A DNA stretch of 64,000 nucleotides. Source: Diospyros lotus (taxonomy: Eukaryota > Streptophyta > Magnoliopsida > Ericales > Ebenaceae). Shown one piece after another: positions 49,301 through 60,740 of the stretch (position 1 is its first letter; every line of letters begins with the position of its first letter). The notes beneath the pieces were generated by a model, which ran no database searches, had not been told where the DNA came from, and worked only from the letters and a program-made list of their open reading frames with translations. The stretch spans positions 28,367,310 through 28,431,309 of the forward strand of contig NC_068352.1 of the NCBI RefSeq assembly GCF_014633365.1. Direction: 5' to 3'. The translations under genes were made by a program, and so were the position numbers.

Positions 49301-50388
49301 AAATATTTTCATCCTACTAGGAAAGATATAAATAGAAAGATACCCTAACTGAATTCTTATCTTGAGCATGTGAAATATAGGATGATATGGTGTATTTTAG
49401 GCACCACTTAAATTGATAAATAGTTATGACTTGTGCATAAATTAGGGTATCATTTGCATTACTATTAAAGGACTATCTAGTAGATTCCCTAGTGACTCAC
49501 AGTAAGAAAAGATCATGATACTGTGAGGCTTGGCATGCCAAGGCCATGAGAGACACGGATAATATGTTTCAGCACTGCTATCACGTGGGCCTTTATGATG
49601 ATATTGTGTGATGATGATGTATGTGCTGATATATATATTTGTGTGCGTGTGTATATAGGCGTTATGCCAGTTTCTACTAGTGTGTCCTCAGAATCAGTGT
49701 ATGCTTCTCATATAAAAGTATAGGGGATTTAGGTGGTTAGAGAACAACTTATGGGGGTTGTCTTTAGGCACTTATTTTTCTTACACTCTGTTTTCCTTTG
49801 AAATATCAAATTATTTAAACTTATGGTTCATATTTTCGCTGTTTATACCGTTATTATGTTATTGTATTCATGATGATCATCCTAGCATTTTATTATATAC
49901 TCTCCCAGTGGGCATGACATACCTTATACTCGCGAGTCCACAAGACTCACATTTTTTTATTAAAAACATTTTCAGGGAATTCTCCTTTTGACTATTGGTC
50001 CAGCAGATCTTCTGGTATGATATCAGACTTTCTTTTGAACCCTGATGTGATATAGGATGCTCTGTAGAGACATACACGTATTGTAGAGTCTGATGTTTTG
50101 TCTTTTATTTTTGTTGGCACATAATTGTGCTAAGGGCTCGAGATACGGGATCGAATATGTATTTTTGATAGCAATGTGATAGATATTCTTATTTTGTACA
50201 GCTGTTGTATATGGAATATTGAGATATTATGTTAGAAGGTGAATTGGTATTTTATTCATGTTCTATATCTTGTCAGTAATATTGTTTTATTTAAATCGAG
50301 CTAGAGAAGAGACTTACTAGTCCATTGTGGGGCCACTGGGCCTAGGGATTAGTGCTGCTCATGACATATCAAATTTCGGGTCGTGACA
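46369..50388 (+). mobile_element. very long solo LTR (gypsy-like)
   Basis: A 4,020-bp segment from TGTAACACCCGAG to TTTCGGGTCGTGACA. The ends carry the complementary CCCGA/TCGGG pattern of the other LTRs here, and CACAAGACTCAC followed by TTTTCAGG occurs near 49938-49976, as in the others. A TA-rich box near 47275 precedes a leader ending in AAGGTAAGT at 47580-47588. No perfect flanking duplication is seen (GGGGG versus ATTTT), and an internal insertion could inflate the length. No internal protein domains. Confidence 0.7.
47654..48040 (+). repeat. three tandem LTR-internal repeats of about 166 bp
   Basis: The string AGATCTAC(A/G)AAGATC followed by a short (C/G)A(C/G)TGT or GCCGTCC block recurs at about 47680, 47850 and 48005, each time preceded by TTTTGGCC and followed by CTTTT or TTTTA and GATATG. 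AGATCT...AGATCT can pair with itself. Confidence 0.7.
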
Positions 50389-52168
50389 ATTTTCTTACTC
50401 GATTAAAATGATAATTACATTATTAAACTCATACATTAATTGATTAATTTTTAAATCACATTCTATTAATGATATTATTATAATAACGTAAAGTTTAATA
50501 ATTTTATGTTAAATAATATATATTTTTATAAAATAATAAATAAATGTATTAATATATTTATAGCCAAATCTATTCACGAGCCAATAATCAAGTATGCTTG
50601 CAAGGCTCTCAACGATCTAGCTCACAAGCCTTTAATCAAATCTGTTTGTGAGTCTATAATCGAGCCAGTTCGCAAGCTTCTATTTGAGTCAGTTCAGGAA
50701 CCATCGAGTTGAGTTTTACTAAGATGAAACTCAGCTCGTTTATAAATTAAAATTTAAAGTTAAATTCAATCTCGACTTACTTATCTTAACGAATAGACTA
50801 AAACGACAATTTAATGAACTAAACACCAAGCTCATTTACGACCCTGAGGATAATGGCTAAGTATAGCGCATATAGGAAATATGAACAGTCATGTTGGGTG
50901 GTGGTACAGTGATGCCAACCATAATAGTGATGTGGGTCACCTTTAGAACATATTGGAACAAATAGATCAATAATTTTTATTTCCTCTTTATCCCACAATT
51001 TTATGTTTTTTAACATTGCCACCACCAAGGAGATTAGGGCAACATTTTTTATCCTCTAGTACGGGAGACCAAGATAAATCTATGCTAAAACGACTCTTAG
51101 ATAAAAAAAATTATGTCAAACCCAAAAAATAGTCTTCTAATTGTTAAACATGTTTCACCAAATTAATCCTCAATGGTGACAAATATATATAAATTTTAAT
51201 TATAATCGCTAGTGTTTTAATTATTGATGAAAATTAAATTTGAATTATAAGTAGAAGCTATGAATAGGTTTAGACAAGTGGGGTGACAAGAAGAAACTAT
51301 TGCTCTTGCTCTCTGAATGAATAAATCAAAATTTTGTTCCACCACCTGATCAAATTACTTTTCTCAAGGTTCATGTTAAGGTATTAATTTTTGCATTATA
51401 AGGAATTTCTGCAAGCTTTTTAATTTTCTAAGAATCATAGGTGGAATAACATTTCTTTTCTAAATAGATTGTTTCTTTCAATTGAAAGCCATTCTACACA
51501 TTTTTTTTGTTTCTTTTTTTTTTTTCAAACAAGACAAATATAAACTTAAATAAATATATAATTCTAAACACACACACACACACACATATCTATCCATTAG
51601 ATGAGACCCAACTAAACAAAAATGCTTAATATTGTTATACAAACCAAATTTATAACAAATTCTGCAATTAAAAGTTCAAAGAAAGCACACACTTTGTTAT
51701 AATTATTTTAATAATAGAAATGAATCCTTCATTACATGTATCAACATCATGAACAATATATATGTATATGTAACCACACGTGCACAATGTCCCAAAAGCA
51801 ATCTAGCAAACACCCATACCTTAAGAAAACAACAAAGCAACAACTCACAACAAAACTCTATAAATATAGATCATCGTAGGGAAAATAATTCAAAGTTACC
51901 TATCAAATAGCACCCATGGACTTAATTTATCATCATCGTCATCGATTTTGAATTGCTCACCTTATAAATAGGGTTTTCTTCATCAAATCTGCATTAGAAC
52001 CGTGTTTAAGATTTGCATCAAAACCTGAAAAATTTCAAATTGTGTCTCACCAAACAAAGAGTTGATAACAAACAAAGCAAATTTGATATTAAATTCAATT
52101 GGAAAACTGAGAAAAAAAAAAGTTTCTTTTATGATAAGGGTTTATCACCATTATATGTGTTCCATGAT
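50389..52168. other. intergenic, downstream of the NLR gene
   Basis: No gene found. A segment 50555-50720 has internally repeated GAGCC, TTCGCAAG and ATCAAG-like strings, typical of DNA-transposon debris. A (CA)n run lies at 51569-51587. The part near 52168 should contain the NLR 3' UTR on the minus strand. Confidence 0.45.
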
Positions 52169-55100
52169 TTACTCTTCACTCTCAGATTCACTCTCTGAGT
52201 CCCTCTCAGATTCACTCTCTGAGTCCCTCTCAAATTCACTCTCGGAGCCATCTCTCCAATATATGTGATTCATAATTTTGTTAGTATCAAAGAAATCTTC
52301 TAGCGTATATTCATTCCGGTTGAAGCTGCTATCTCCCCAATGTATGATTTTCCTCATGTGGTTCCTGTTAGGAAAAAATGGCAAGTTAATATCCACATAC
52401 GTTCAAAATGGAACAAATTAAAGTATATAAAATTGTTTATAAGGTAAGTCCCCACAAATTGTGTAAGATTTTACAATTTTACCTGGTCTCAAAATATGCA
52501 TTAAGATTTGTGATTTCAACCATTTCATCTCCTACCACGGCTCGCATCATCCTCGGCACCAAACAAATTTGTCCAGAAACAAAGGTCTTCATTTTTGGAC
52601 AATTCTTCACACCAACTCCGCGCAATGATGAAAAGCTAAAAGAACCTCTCTCATCATTGCATAAGTTTTTGAGGTTTGGTAGGCCAATTAAAATCAAATA
52701 TTCTAATTTTAAAAATTCAATCTGCCAAGTTGCCTTTTCTTCCCCTGCAATATTACCATTATTCTCTTCAATAATAATAATAATCTCTTCCATCATTTCA
52801 CAATACTCCACCACTAGCTTCTTTAGGTGTTGAAGAGTCGTAGCCATGGAATGTGTAAGCAGACTTTTCATTTGAGGACACTTACGGATATTTATGTACT
52901 TCAAGTTTCGAAGGCCCTCAATTTCACGAAGATTCTTGTTCCACAGAAACACCAACTCAGGTAAGTCAATGAGCATTAATCTTTCCACATCAACAACCAG
53001 CTCCTCACAAACGCTTATTGTGCTGTCAAAATCAATAACATGTTTGAACCCCTGACAATTCTCTAAGTGTAAATGATTGATTATTCTAAAGCTTCGCCTC
53101 AAATGATGAGATAAAACCTTGGTCGAGACTTGACATCCGATTAATCTCACTTTGTGTAGATGTTCTTGTGTGCTATCTAGATCCCAAAGTTGTATCTCTC
53201 TTGTGCTTTTAAGGTCTCTCAAACAGAGAGTTTTCACGTTGGGGCAAACATCCTGCAAAAACTTATGTTTTTATGATATCTAAAAATTACCATTCTTATT
53301 CTTAAAATAAATAAAATTAACAATGAATGATAAAAAAATTAAAATTTGCATATATATAATATGTGTAATTTTTACTTCCTTAAAATCTACACATTCATAT
53401 ATTTTTTGTAAACGTCAAAATAATACTTGCTTAAAATAAAGTAATGCCTACTTATATGAGTTGGAGTTTACTGCCATAAATTCTAATTTAATTTCTTTGA
53501 TTTATGATGGCAATCATCAACAAAAATGAATATTATACTTCACATTTTCCTTTACAGTATATGAAGCAATTTGCCTACCATTAATTTTTTTGGACTATAG
53601 AGAAATGGGTTTATTATATTTATTTTAACAGCTTAGTAATATATGGAAAAAAAAGACACTTTTAATTGAAAGATTAATGTGTACAGCAGTGTCATTACTA
53701 TGAAGATTTTTTTTAATTTTTTTTCTTATAAAGTACATTAAAAACCAAGCTCATAAAAGGAGGAAGAACGCAACAAAACAAGTTGGCTAAATAAGAAGGG
53801 GCCTAAAGCAACAACAATCAAGGGAAAACAAGCCCTAAGATCACAAAAACAAAAGCAGAGCAAAATGAGGAGGCCTTGTTTTGTGGTTGGGGGGGGACTA
53901 GCAAGGCAAAAAAATTGTCGTATTGCTTAGGGGTAACTAAATTAACTTTTACATCTTTAAGGAGTTAGGGAAGATAACCTAGAAAGGTTACTGCTTGCAA
54001 TTAAGCTGTTTCTAAGCCAATCAAAGCCAAAATTCCCAACAAGGCTGCCACCATGTGGGATACGTAAAAAGAAACAACATACCCAGCATTAAGAAGAAAC
54101 TGAAACAAACAAACAAGCTAAAAATTAACAGCAAATTAAGCATGATAACTCCATCATCATGTCCTTATTGGGAAAGGTCACCATTTGAATCCCAATGTTG
54201 TTTCATCAAGAGGGTTTTATTCGTTCGATTGTTTTTATTTAAGAGTGAAAGGAAGCCTTGGTTAAGGGGCAGACAGAGGCGCTCATAACCAGACCAACTC
54301 ACAAACTTAATAAATAGAGTTAAAACTATAATTATAAAATTAAAAAAAATAAAAATTATAAAATGAACTCTTGATAATATCTAAATGATAAAAAATTCAA
54401 CTTCAAATACATGAAATATATACTTATTTTATTACGACTACATTTATAATCTAAACTAGTGAAAATAATAAAAATTAAAATAAAAGTATCCATTGTATGC
54501 AAGTATATTTAACTTCTAGGGAGGATTAAGACTTCACACATTATAGTTGTATGTTGACATATTAAAATTAAAATTTTATTTTTGTTTTGATTATATATGT
54601 CCATTAGAAGAGTTGGAATATTCGTACCTGGTAATTAAATAAACGTGGTGCTTCAAACTTGGACTCATAAAAACTTCTAAGATTTTGTAAATCTTCAAGC
54701 CACAATTCTTCTAATTCATTGAACTTAATTGTACCATCATCGATCTTTCCTTCTCCCCTGGCCTCCGACACTATCACTTCCATTCTGGGACAACCTTTTA
54801 TGCATAAATATTGGATGCGCACAAGATGTCTAGCAACAAAAGTTGAAAATGCTTGTCTCAAACTGCCACAATCTGTAATTGATATCCTTTTTAGGTGTAA
54901 ATTGACAGAATTATCATAGGAGCAGTAGTCCTCATCACTAAGCCATGTTTTCATCAACTTGGGAAGATTATCTAACCGAAGATCTATCAACTTTGGGAAC
55001 ACATCATTGAATTTAGATTTAATTGTAGGACTTTGGATGTTAGGATTGAGGTCTTCAACTAACAATGTCAAAGAAGGACAATTTTCAACCTCTAATATCC

Positions 55101-58100
55101 CCAAATTTTGCAATCGTGGGAGCATATTTGAAGGGAACACATTTACCAAAGTATCACAATTGTGAACATAAACATCCTCCAATTGAGAAAAAGATATTTT
55201 GTTTGATCTTTCTGGAAATTGAATCGCTTGCATGTTCCAAATATATTCCACTGGTAACTTATCAATCTTCAAACGTGTTAAGACGGGAAAAAGAACCTGT
55301 CATATAAAATTTAATATTAGGCTATACACTTTTGTATTTTAATCTTTGATTTTATTGTTATCAACACAAAAATAAAGGGATTAAAAAACAGATAATAAGA
55401 GTTAGCTTGACAATACAAATAAAAAGTAGTAGTTAACTTGTCCTAACTTTATTTTCTGAAATGATAAAAAATAATTTAAAGAAAAAAATAATTTTGTTGG
55501 TGACATTATATCAAACATCATCATAAAAAAATAATTTAAATAAAAAAATAAATAACATGTTAAAAATTAATGCATACCTTTTCATCAAAGATAAATTCTG
55601 CTGTTGCAGTAAAATTTGAAAGGTTTTTCTCGGTTGTTGTCTTCTCCATTTTGGGGTAGAAGCTTTTAAATTGTGAAAGTTCCCTCAATTCCAAGTCCAC
55701 CAATTGACTGAAAATAATTGCTTCATCAGTTGCAACTTTCTCTTCACGATGACAATCTGCTACTCCAATTATTTGTTTCATTTTATTACGACACTCTACT
55801 TCTGGTGTTTGAAGTTGCTGGAGTGCTCTGGCGACGGAGGAGGAAAAGAGAAATTTCAGACCGTGACAGCCATAAATTTTTAAAGAGGTTAATTTACTAA
55901 AAGGTCCCCCACCACTTGCTATCAACTTTGGGAACACATCATTGAATTTAGATTTAATTGTAGGACTTTGGATGTTAGGATTGAGGTCTTCAACTAACAA
56001 TGTCAAACAAGGACAATTTTCAACCTCTAATATCCCCAAATTTTGCAATCGTGAGAGCATATTTGAAGGGAACACATGTACCAAAGTATCACAATTATGA
56101 ACATAAACTTCCTTCAATTGAGAAAAAGATACTTTGTTTGATCTTTCTGGAGATTGAATCGCTTGCTTGTTCCAAATATATTCCACTGATAACCCGAAAA
56201 TCTTCAAATGTGTTAAGACGGGAAAAAGAACCTGTCATATAAAATTTAATATTAGATCATACACTTTTGTATTTTAATCTTTGATTTTATTGTTATCAAC
56301 ACAAAAAAAAAAAGGATTAAAAAACAAATAATAAGAGTTAGCTTGACAATACAAATAGAAAGTAGTAATTAACTTGTCCTAACTTTATTTTCTGGAATGA
56401 TAAAAAATAATTTAAAGAAAAAAATAATTTTGTTGGTAACATTATATCAAACAGCATCATAAAAAAATAAATAACATGTTAAAAATTAATACATACCTTT
56501 TCATCAAAAATAGATTCTGCTGTTGCGGTAAAATTTGAAAGGTTTTTCTCAGTTGTTGTCTTCTCCATTTTAGAGTAGAAGCTTTTGAATTGTGAAAGTT
56601 CCCTCAATTCCAAGTCCACCAATTGACTGAAAATAATTGCTTCATCAGTTGCAACTTTCTCTTCATGATGACAATCTACTACTCCAATTATTTGTTTCAT
56701 TTTATTACGACACTCTACTTCTGGTGTTTGAAGTTGCTGGAGTGCTCTGGCGACGGAGGAGGAAAAGAGAAATTTCATACCGTGACAGCCATAAATTTTT
56801 AAAGAGGTTAATTTACTAAAAGGTCCCCCACCACTTGCTATCAACTTTGGGAACACATCATTGAATTTAGATTTAATTGTAAGACTTTGAATATTAGGAT
56901 TGAGGTCTTCAACTAACAATGTCAAACAAGGACAATTTTCAACCTCTAATATCCCCAAATTTTGCAATCGTGAGAGCATATTTGAAGGGAACACATGTAC
57001 CAAAGTATCACAATTATGAACATAAACTTCCTTCAATTGAGAAAAAGATACTTTGTTTGATCTTTTTGGAGATTGAATCGCTTGCTTGTTCCAAATATAT
57101 TCCACTGATAACCCGAAAATCTTCAAATGTGTTAAGACGGGAAAAAGAACCTGTCATATAAAATTTAATATTAGATCATACACTTTTGTATTTTAATCTT
57201 TGATTTTATTGTTATCAACACAAAAAAAAAAAAGGATTAAAAAACAAATAATAAGAGTTAGCTTGACAATACAAATAGAAAGTAGTAATTAACTTGTCCT
57301 AACTTTATTTTCTGGAATGATAAAAAATAATTTAAAGAAAAAAATAATTTTGTTGGTAACATTATATCAAACAGCATCATAAAAAAATAATTTAAATAAA
57401 AAAATAAATAACATGTTAAAAATTAATACATACCTTTTCATCAAAAATAGATTCTGCTGTTGCGGTAAAATTTGAAAGGTTTTTCTCAGTTGTTGTCTTC
57501 TCTATTTTGGAGTAGAAGCTTTTAAATTCTGGAAGTTCCAACAATCTCAAGTACACCAATCGACTGAAAATAATTGTTTCATCAATTGCAACTCTCTCTT
57601 CGTGATGATCATCTACTGCTCCAATTATTTGTTCCATTTTGCTACAACGCGATACTTCTAGTGTTTTAAGTTGTTGGAGTGCTCTGGCGATGGAGGAGGT
57701 AAAGAGAAATTTCATACCGTTACAATCACAAATATTTAAAGCGGTTAATTTACTAAAAGGTCCCCCACCACTTGCTATAAACTTTAGTTGTGGCTTGCCA
57801 TGTAAGAATAGCCCTTCCAAGTGCGGAATCCTCTTCAACCACAACACATTAACTTTGTCCATCAAGAGGTGAAATTCATCATCTATACGATGAATATCAT
57901 GAATTTCCAAAACATTCAAGGTTTGCATACGAAACATATAACTGTTGGGGGGAAGGTTTATTAATATTGCAAAACTAATCAATTTCTGAAATAAGTTGGG
58001 GCATTCTTGCACCATAATCTTGAAACTTTCTGCTGAAATACGCACATATAAAACTGTTAATTGAGTCAATGATTTCAACTCAGCAATACTCGCATTGCTC

Positions 58101-60340
58101 ATTCCCTTACCATCTACGGTGGTATCCCATCCAATAAAGGTGCCTAAGACATACAACTCTTCTAGATGGATCAATTTGGATATCACATCCTTTGGAATCA
58201 CTTTGGGCCTTTCCAGTTTCAAAGACCGTAAACAAATCAATTCTCCAATTTCTTGTGGCAACTCTTCTATCTCAAATCCCTCAAAACTAAGTATCTTAAT
58301 GTGATTTTTTAAATTTTGAATTGTAGTCAAGTCTCCCAATAATTTGCAATTGCTTAGACGTAACATTCGAAGATGATGCAACTCCAAAATTGATGATGGG
58401 AGCTCCAAGGATATGCTTTCCAAATCTAAAACTCTTGCCTCCTCCATGCCTTTAAAGAAGTCATTCGGAATTATAGCTGAAAATTTTCCAAGCTTCAACA
58501 CAAGGGTATGCACTAGTGGACAATCGAGCACGCCGCAACGAGAAGGAAAGTTGTCATTATTGATCCTTAATGAGATTGCTGTGTGCTGCTTCCAGGCATC
58601 ATTCTTCGGCCACTCTCGAATTTCGTGATTTACCATGAACTGTTGTCGCCCTGGCCAATCACGACCAACTCCGTGTTCTGTTTGCTTCACCTCTGTGATA
58701 GAAATTGCAAGGTCACGAATAACGTCATGCATTGAGACATAATACTCGTTTATTCCATTCAGTAACAAGCAAGACCTTTTCAGCTTATTAACCATGGCTT
58801 GTACTTGAATTCTTGCATCTTTCAGCGTATCCACCCTTCCAAGGAACCCCAAGGCAAAGCTATATTTAACCAAGTCATCAATAGAAATCTGAGCATCTTC
58901 AGGGAACAAACAGCAGAGCAAGAAACACGACTTTGCATCCTCGTCTTTTAGAAAATCATAGCTCCACTTCAAGGGGGTATAACCCACTGGATCAATTTCT
59001 TCAATGTATTTTAGGGGGGAATTCTTTAATTGGAGAAGTGCATTGCGCCACTCAACCTCTTCCTCGTCCTTTAATGCAGCTGCAACTGCAACGATAGCGA
59101 TAGGCAGACCTCCACATTTCTTGCTCACCTCTCTTGCTATCAATTCATCGACTCCAAAATCTCCTGTCACCTTTGTAAACAACTCCCATGCTTCGTTCTC
59201 CTCCAAGTACCCAACGGAAAAATATGAATGAACGCCCATCACTTTGAAGACATCTTTTCTACGCGAGGTTAGCAAAATTTTGCAATCTTTGTGGCTAGGG
59301 CCCGAAATAGGAATACCAATTGCATTCAAGTCTAGTCCTTGCCAAAGGTCATCCAATATTACCAATATCTTCTTCCCGTTTAACAATGCCTTTCGTAACT
59401 CATCCGCTCTTCCTGACTCACTTGTTCGTTCATACCTGAGTTCCAGTTGGGATTCAATATCTTCTTGTAGCTTTGAGGTGTTTGGATCTTTAGACACAAC
59501 TACAATCACAATCTTAAAAAAAATTCCTAGTTTCCTAGCTTCTTTGGCAACCTCTTTCACCATCGTCGTCTTCCCAGCACCACCAGGCCCATGGACCCCA
59601 ATCATGTCAACCCCAGAATCCTTCAAAGCCTCCATGATTTCCTCAAAAACTGAAGCTCTTGATGGGAACGTGGTGTAATACTGAGAAGAATCAAAGAGCG
59701 GCTCCGATTGGAAAGGTGCATCGCGTGCCACTGGTGGCGTCTGTAGCAGCTCACCCCTACTTATGAGTTTAGTGACCTCCGACATTTTGTCGTCAGCATC
59801 CTTACCCCTCTTGTGACGCCACAGTAAGTTGGGACACATGCAGCCCGGAAAACACTTGAAAGATTCTCCGTTTTCTTGTTGACGCAGGAAATTGGCGAAG
59901 TCTCGTTCCATCTGTTCTCCGTTTTCTTGTTCGCGGAGGAAGTTGGCGAAGTCTCGTTCCATGATCTGTTCTCCGTTTTCTTGTTGACCCAGGAAGTTGA
60001 CGAAGTCTTGTTCCATCTGTTCTCCGTTTTCTTGTTGACGCAGGAAATTGGCGAAGTCTCGTTCCATCTGTTCTCTGTTCTCTTGTTGACGCAGGAAGTT
60101 GGCGATGTCTCGTTCCATCTGTTCTACTTCCCCTAGCCAACTGGAGACCTCAGTTTCAATGAATCTCCCATTGCGTGTGGCTGTATCCACCAGTCGCTGG
60201 ATTCTCTCCTTTTTTTCACCGAGCCTCCTATTTTCTTTTTCCAGTCGGTGGACCAGATCCTCGTATTGAAACACATAAGCCCCATGCTTCATCACGGGTT
60301 CTTTGAGAGAACTGAGAATCGTCCCCACACACGAACTCAT
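52169..60340 (-). CDS. CC-NBS-LRR disease-resistance receptor (RPS2/At4g27190-like)
   Basis: An intracellular immune receptor that detects pathogen effectors. My model has coding exons 60340-57434, 57150-56497, 56231-55578, 55296-54628, 53252-52483 and 52364-52169, all GT-AG, phase-consistent and free of stops: 5,850 nt, about 1,949 residues. The ATG at 60340 is chosen because no ATG precedes it in frame. The coiled coil covers residues 1-175 with a repeat insert at 73-158, then CFPGCMCPNLLWRHKRGKDA. NB-ARC motifs are complete: P-loop GPGGAGKTT (251-259), kinase-2 ILVILDDLW (325-333), ILLTSRR, CGGLPIA (409-415), CFLLCCLFPED and MHD (537-539). LRRs run from about 570 to 1885, followed by a Ser/Glu tail. 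Kinase-2 ending in Trp marks the CNL class. It is larger than the usual 900-1,400 residues because of repeated LRR exons. It looks functional; RNA evidence is needed to confirm the last two exons. Confidence 0.9.
52172..52260 (-). repeat. Ser/Glu-coding repeat at the NLR C-terminus
   Basis: On the plus strand TCACTCTC(A/T)GA and GAGTCCCTCTCA alternate from 52172 to 52245. On the coding strand this gives the acidic tail with SESEFERDSESESERDSE and SESESEE. It could be a target for casein-kinase-type phosphorylation, which is inference. Confidence 0.8.
53253..54627 (-). other. long intron 4 of the NLR gene
   Basis: 1,375 bp between exons 4 and 5, much longer than introns 1-3 (265-283 bp). The part 53735-54290 has higher complexity and open frames on the plus strand and may be an inserted element, but I recognise no domain in it. 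Confidence 0.6.
55297..57433 (-). repeat. tandem duplication of an NLR intron-exon unit, 919-bp period
   Basis: Exons 2 and 3 are each 654 nt and differ at about 7 of 218 residues. Introns 1, 2 and 3 (283, 265, 281 bp) are nearly the same sequence, intron 2 lacking about 18 bp near its 5' end. The first half of exons 2 and 3 resembles the first half of exon 4, while the second half, from ASGGGPFSKLT onward, resembles the end of exon 1. Confidence 0.92.
59867..60124 (-). repeat. coding minisatellite in the NLR coiled-coil region (17-residue unit x5)
   Basis: Five units of the type EQMERDFANFLRQQENG in a row: four of 51 bp and one of 54 bp with an extra codon (EQIMERDF). Units differ by a few substitutions. 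The length is always a multiple of three, so the frame is kept. Confidence 0.95.
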
Positions 60341-60544
60341 GATGTTTGTCAAAATCAAATTGCTCCCGTCCTGTGAAATGAGATTTCAAAGAGGTAGCTA
60401 TATATGTATGTGCGCGTGTCAGGAGATTAAGGAGGAGGAGAAAATCCAAACAATATATTCAACTTTCTTTCTGTCTTTATAATTCTATCTAGGTTGGTAC
60501 CATTCGAACTCATATCTTGATTCAACTGCCAAAGAAAATAAAAG

Positions 60545-60582
<38 letters not shown>

Positions 60583-60740
60583 AAGGAACAGATGAATACC
60601 TCGTCTTAAATGAGAAGAAGCAGCTGGAGAGAGGGAAGAGAGAGGTGACTGAGTAGGTCTTCTTGTAAAGTAAAAATTAAAGGGAAAATAGAGAGAAGAG
60701 AATAATAAGAAGAAAGGGAGTAGTTGGTATGTTTGAGAGA
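60341..60740 (-). promoter_or_regulatory. NLR leader: probable 5' UTR intron and GA microsatellite
   Basis: On the minus strand a good acceptor (TTTCACAG, then GACGGGAG, at about 60372) lies 32 bases before the ATG. A donor-like GACGAGGTATTC lies at about 60600. Together they suggest a 5' UTR intron of roughly 230 bp. Within it is a (GA)n run at 60548-60579. No convincing TATA box was found. Confidence 0.5.

Noticed and set aside
59802..60140. Open frames in another minus frame (RTDGTRLRQ repeats) and on the plus strand across the NLR repeat
   Set aside because: The repeat unit is a multiple of three, so every frame repeats and stays open. Only the frame continuing into NB-ARC is real.
60341..60358. 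In-frame extension of the NLR upstream of the ATG at 60340
   Set aside because: It would start at TTG, which is not a normal plant start, and it is preceded closely by a probable splice acceptor.
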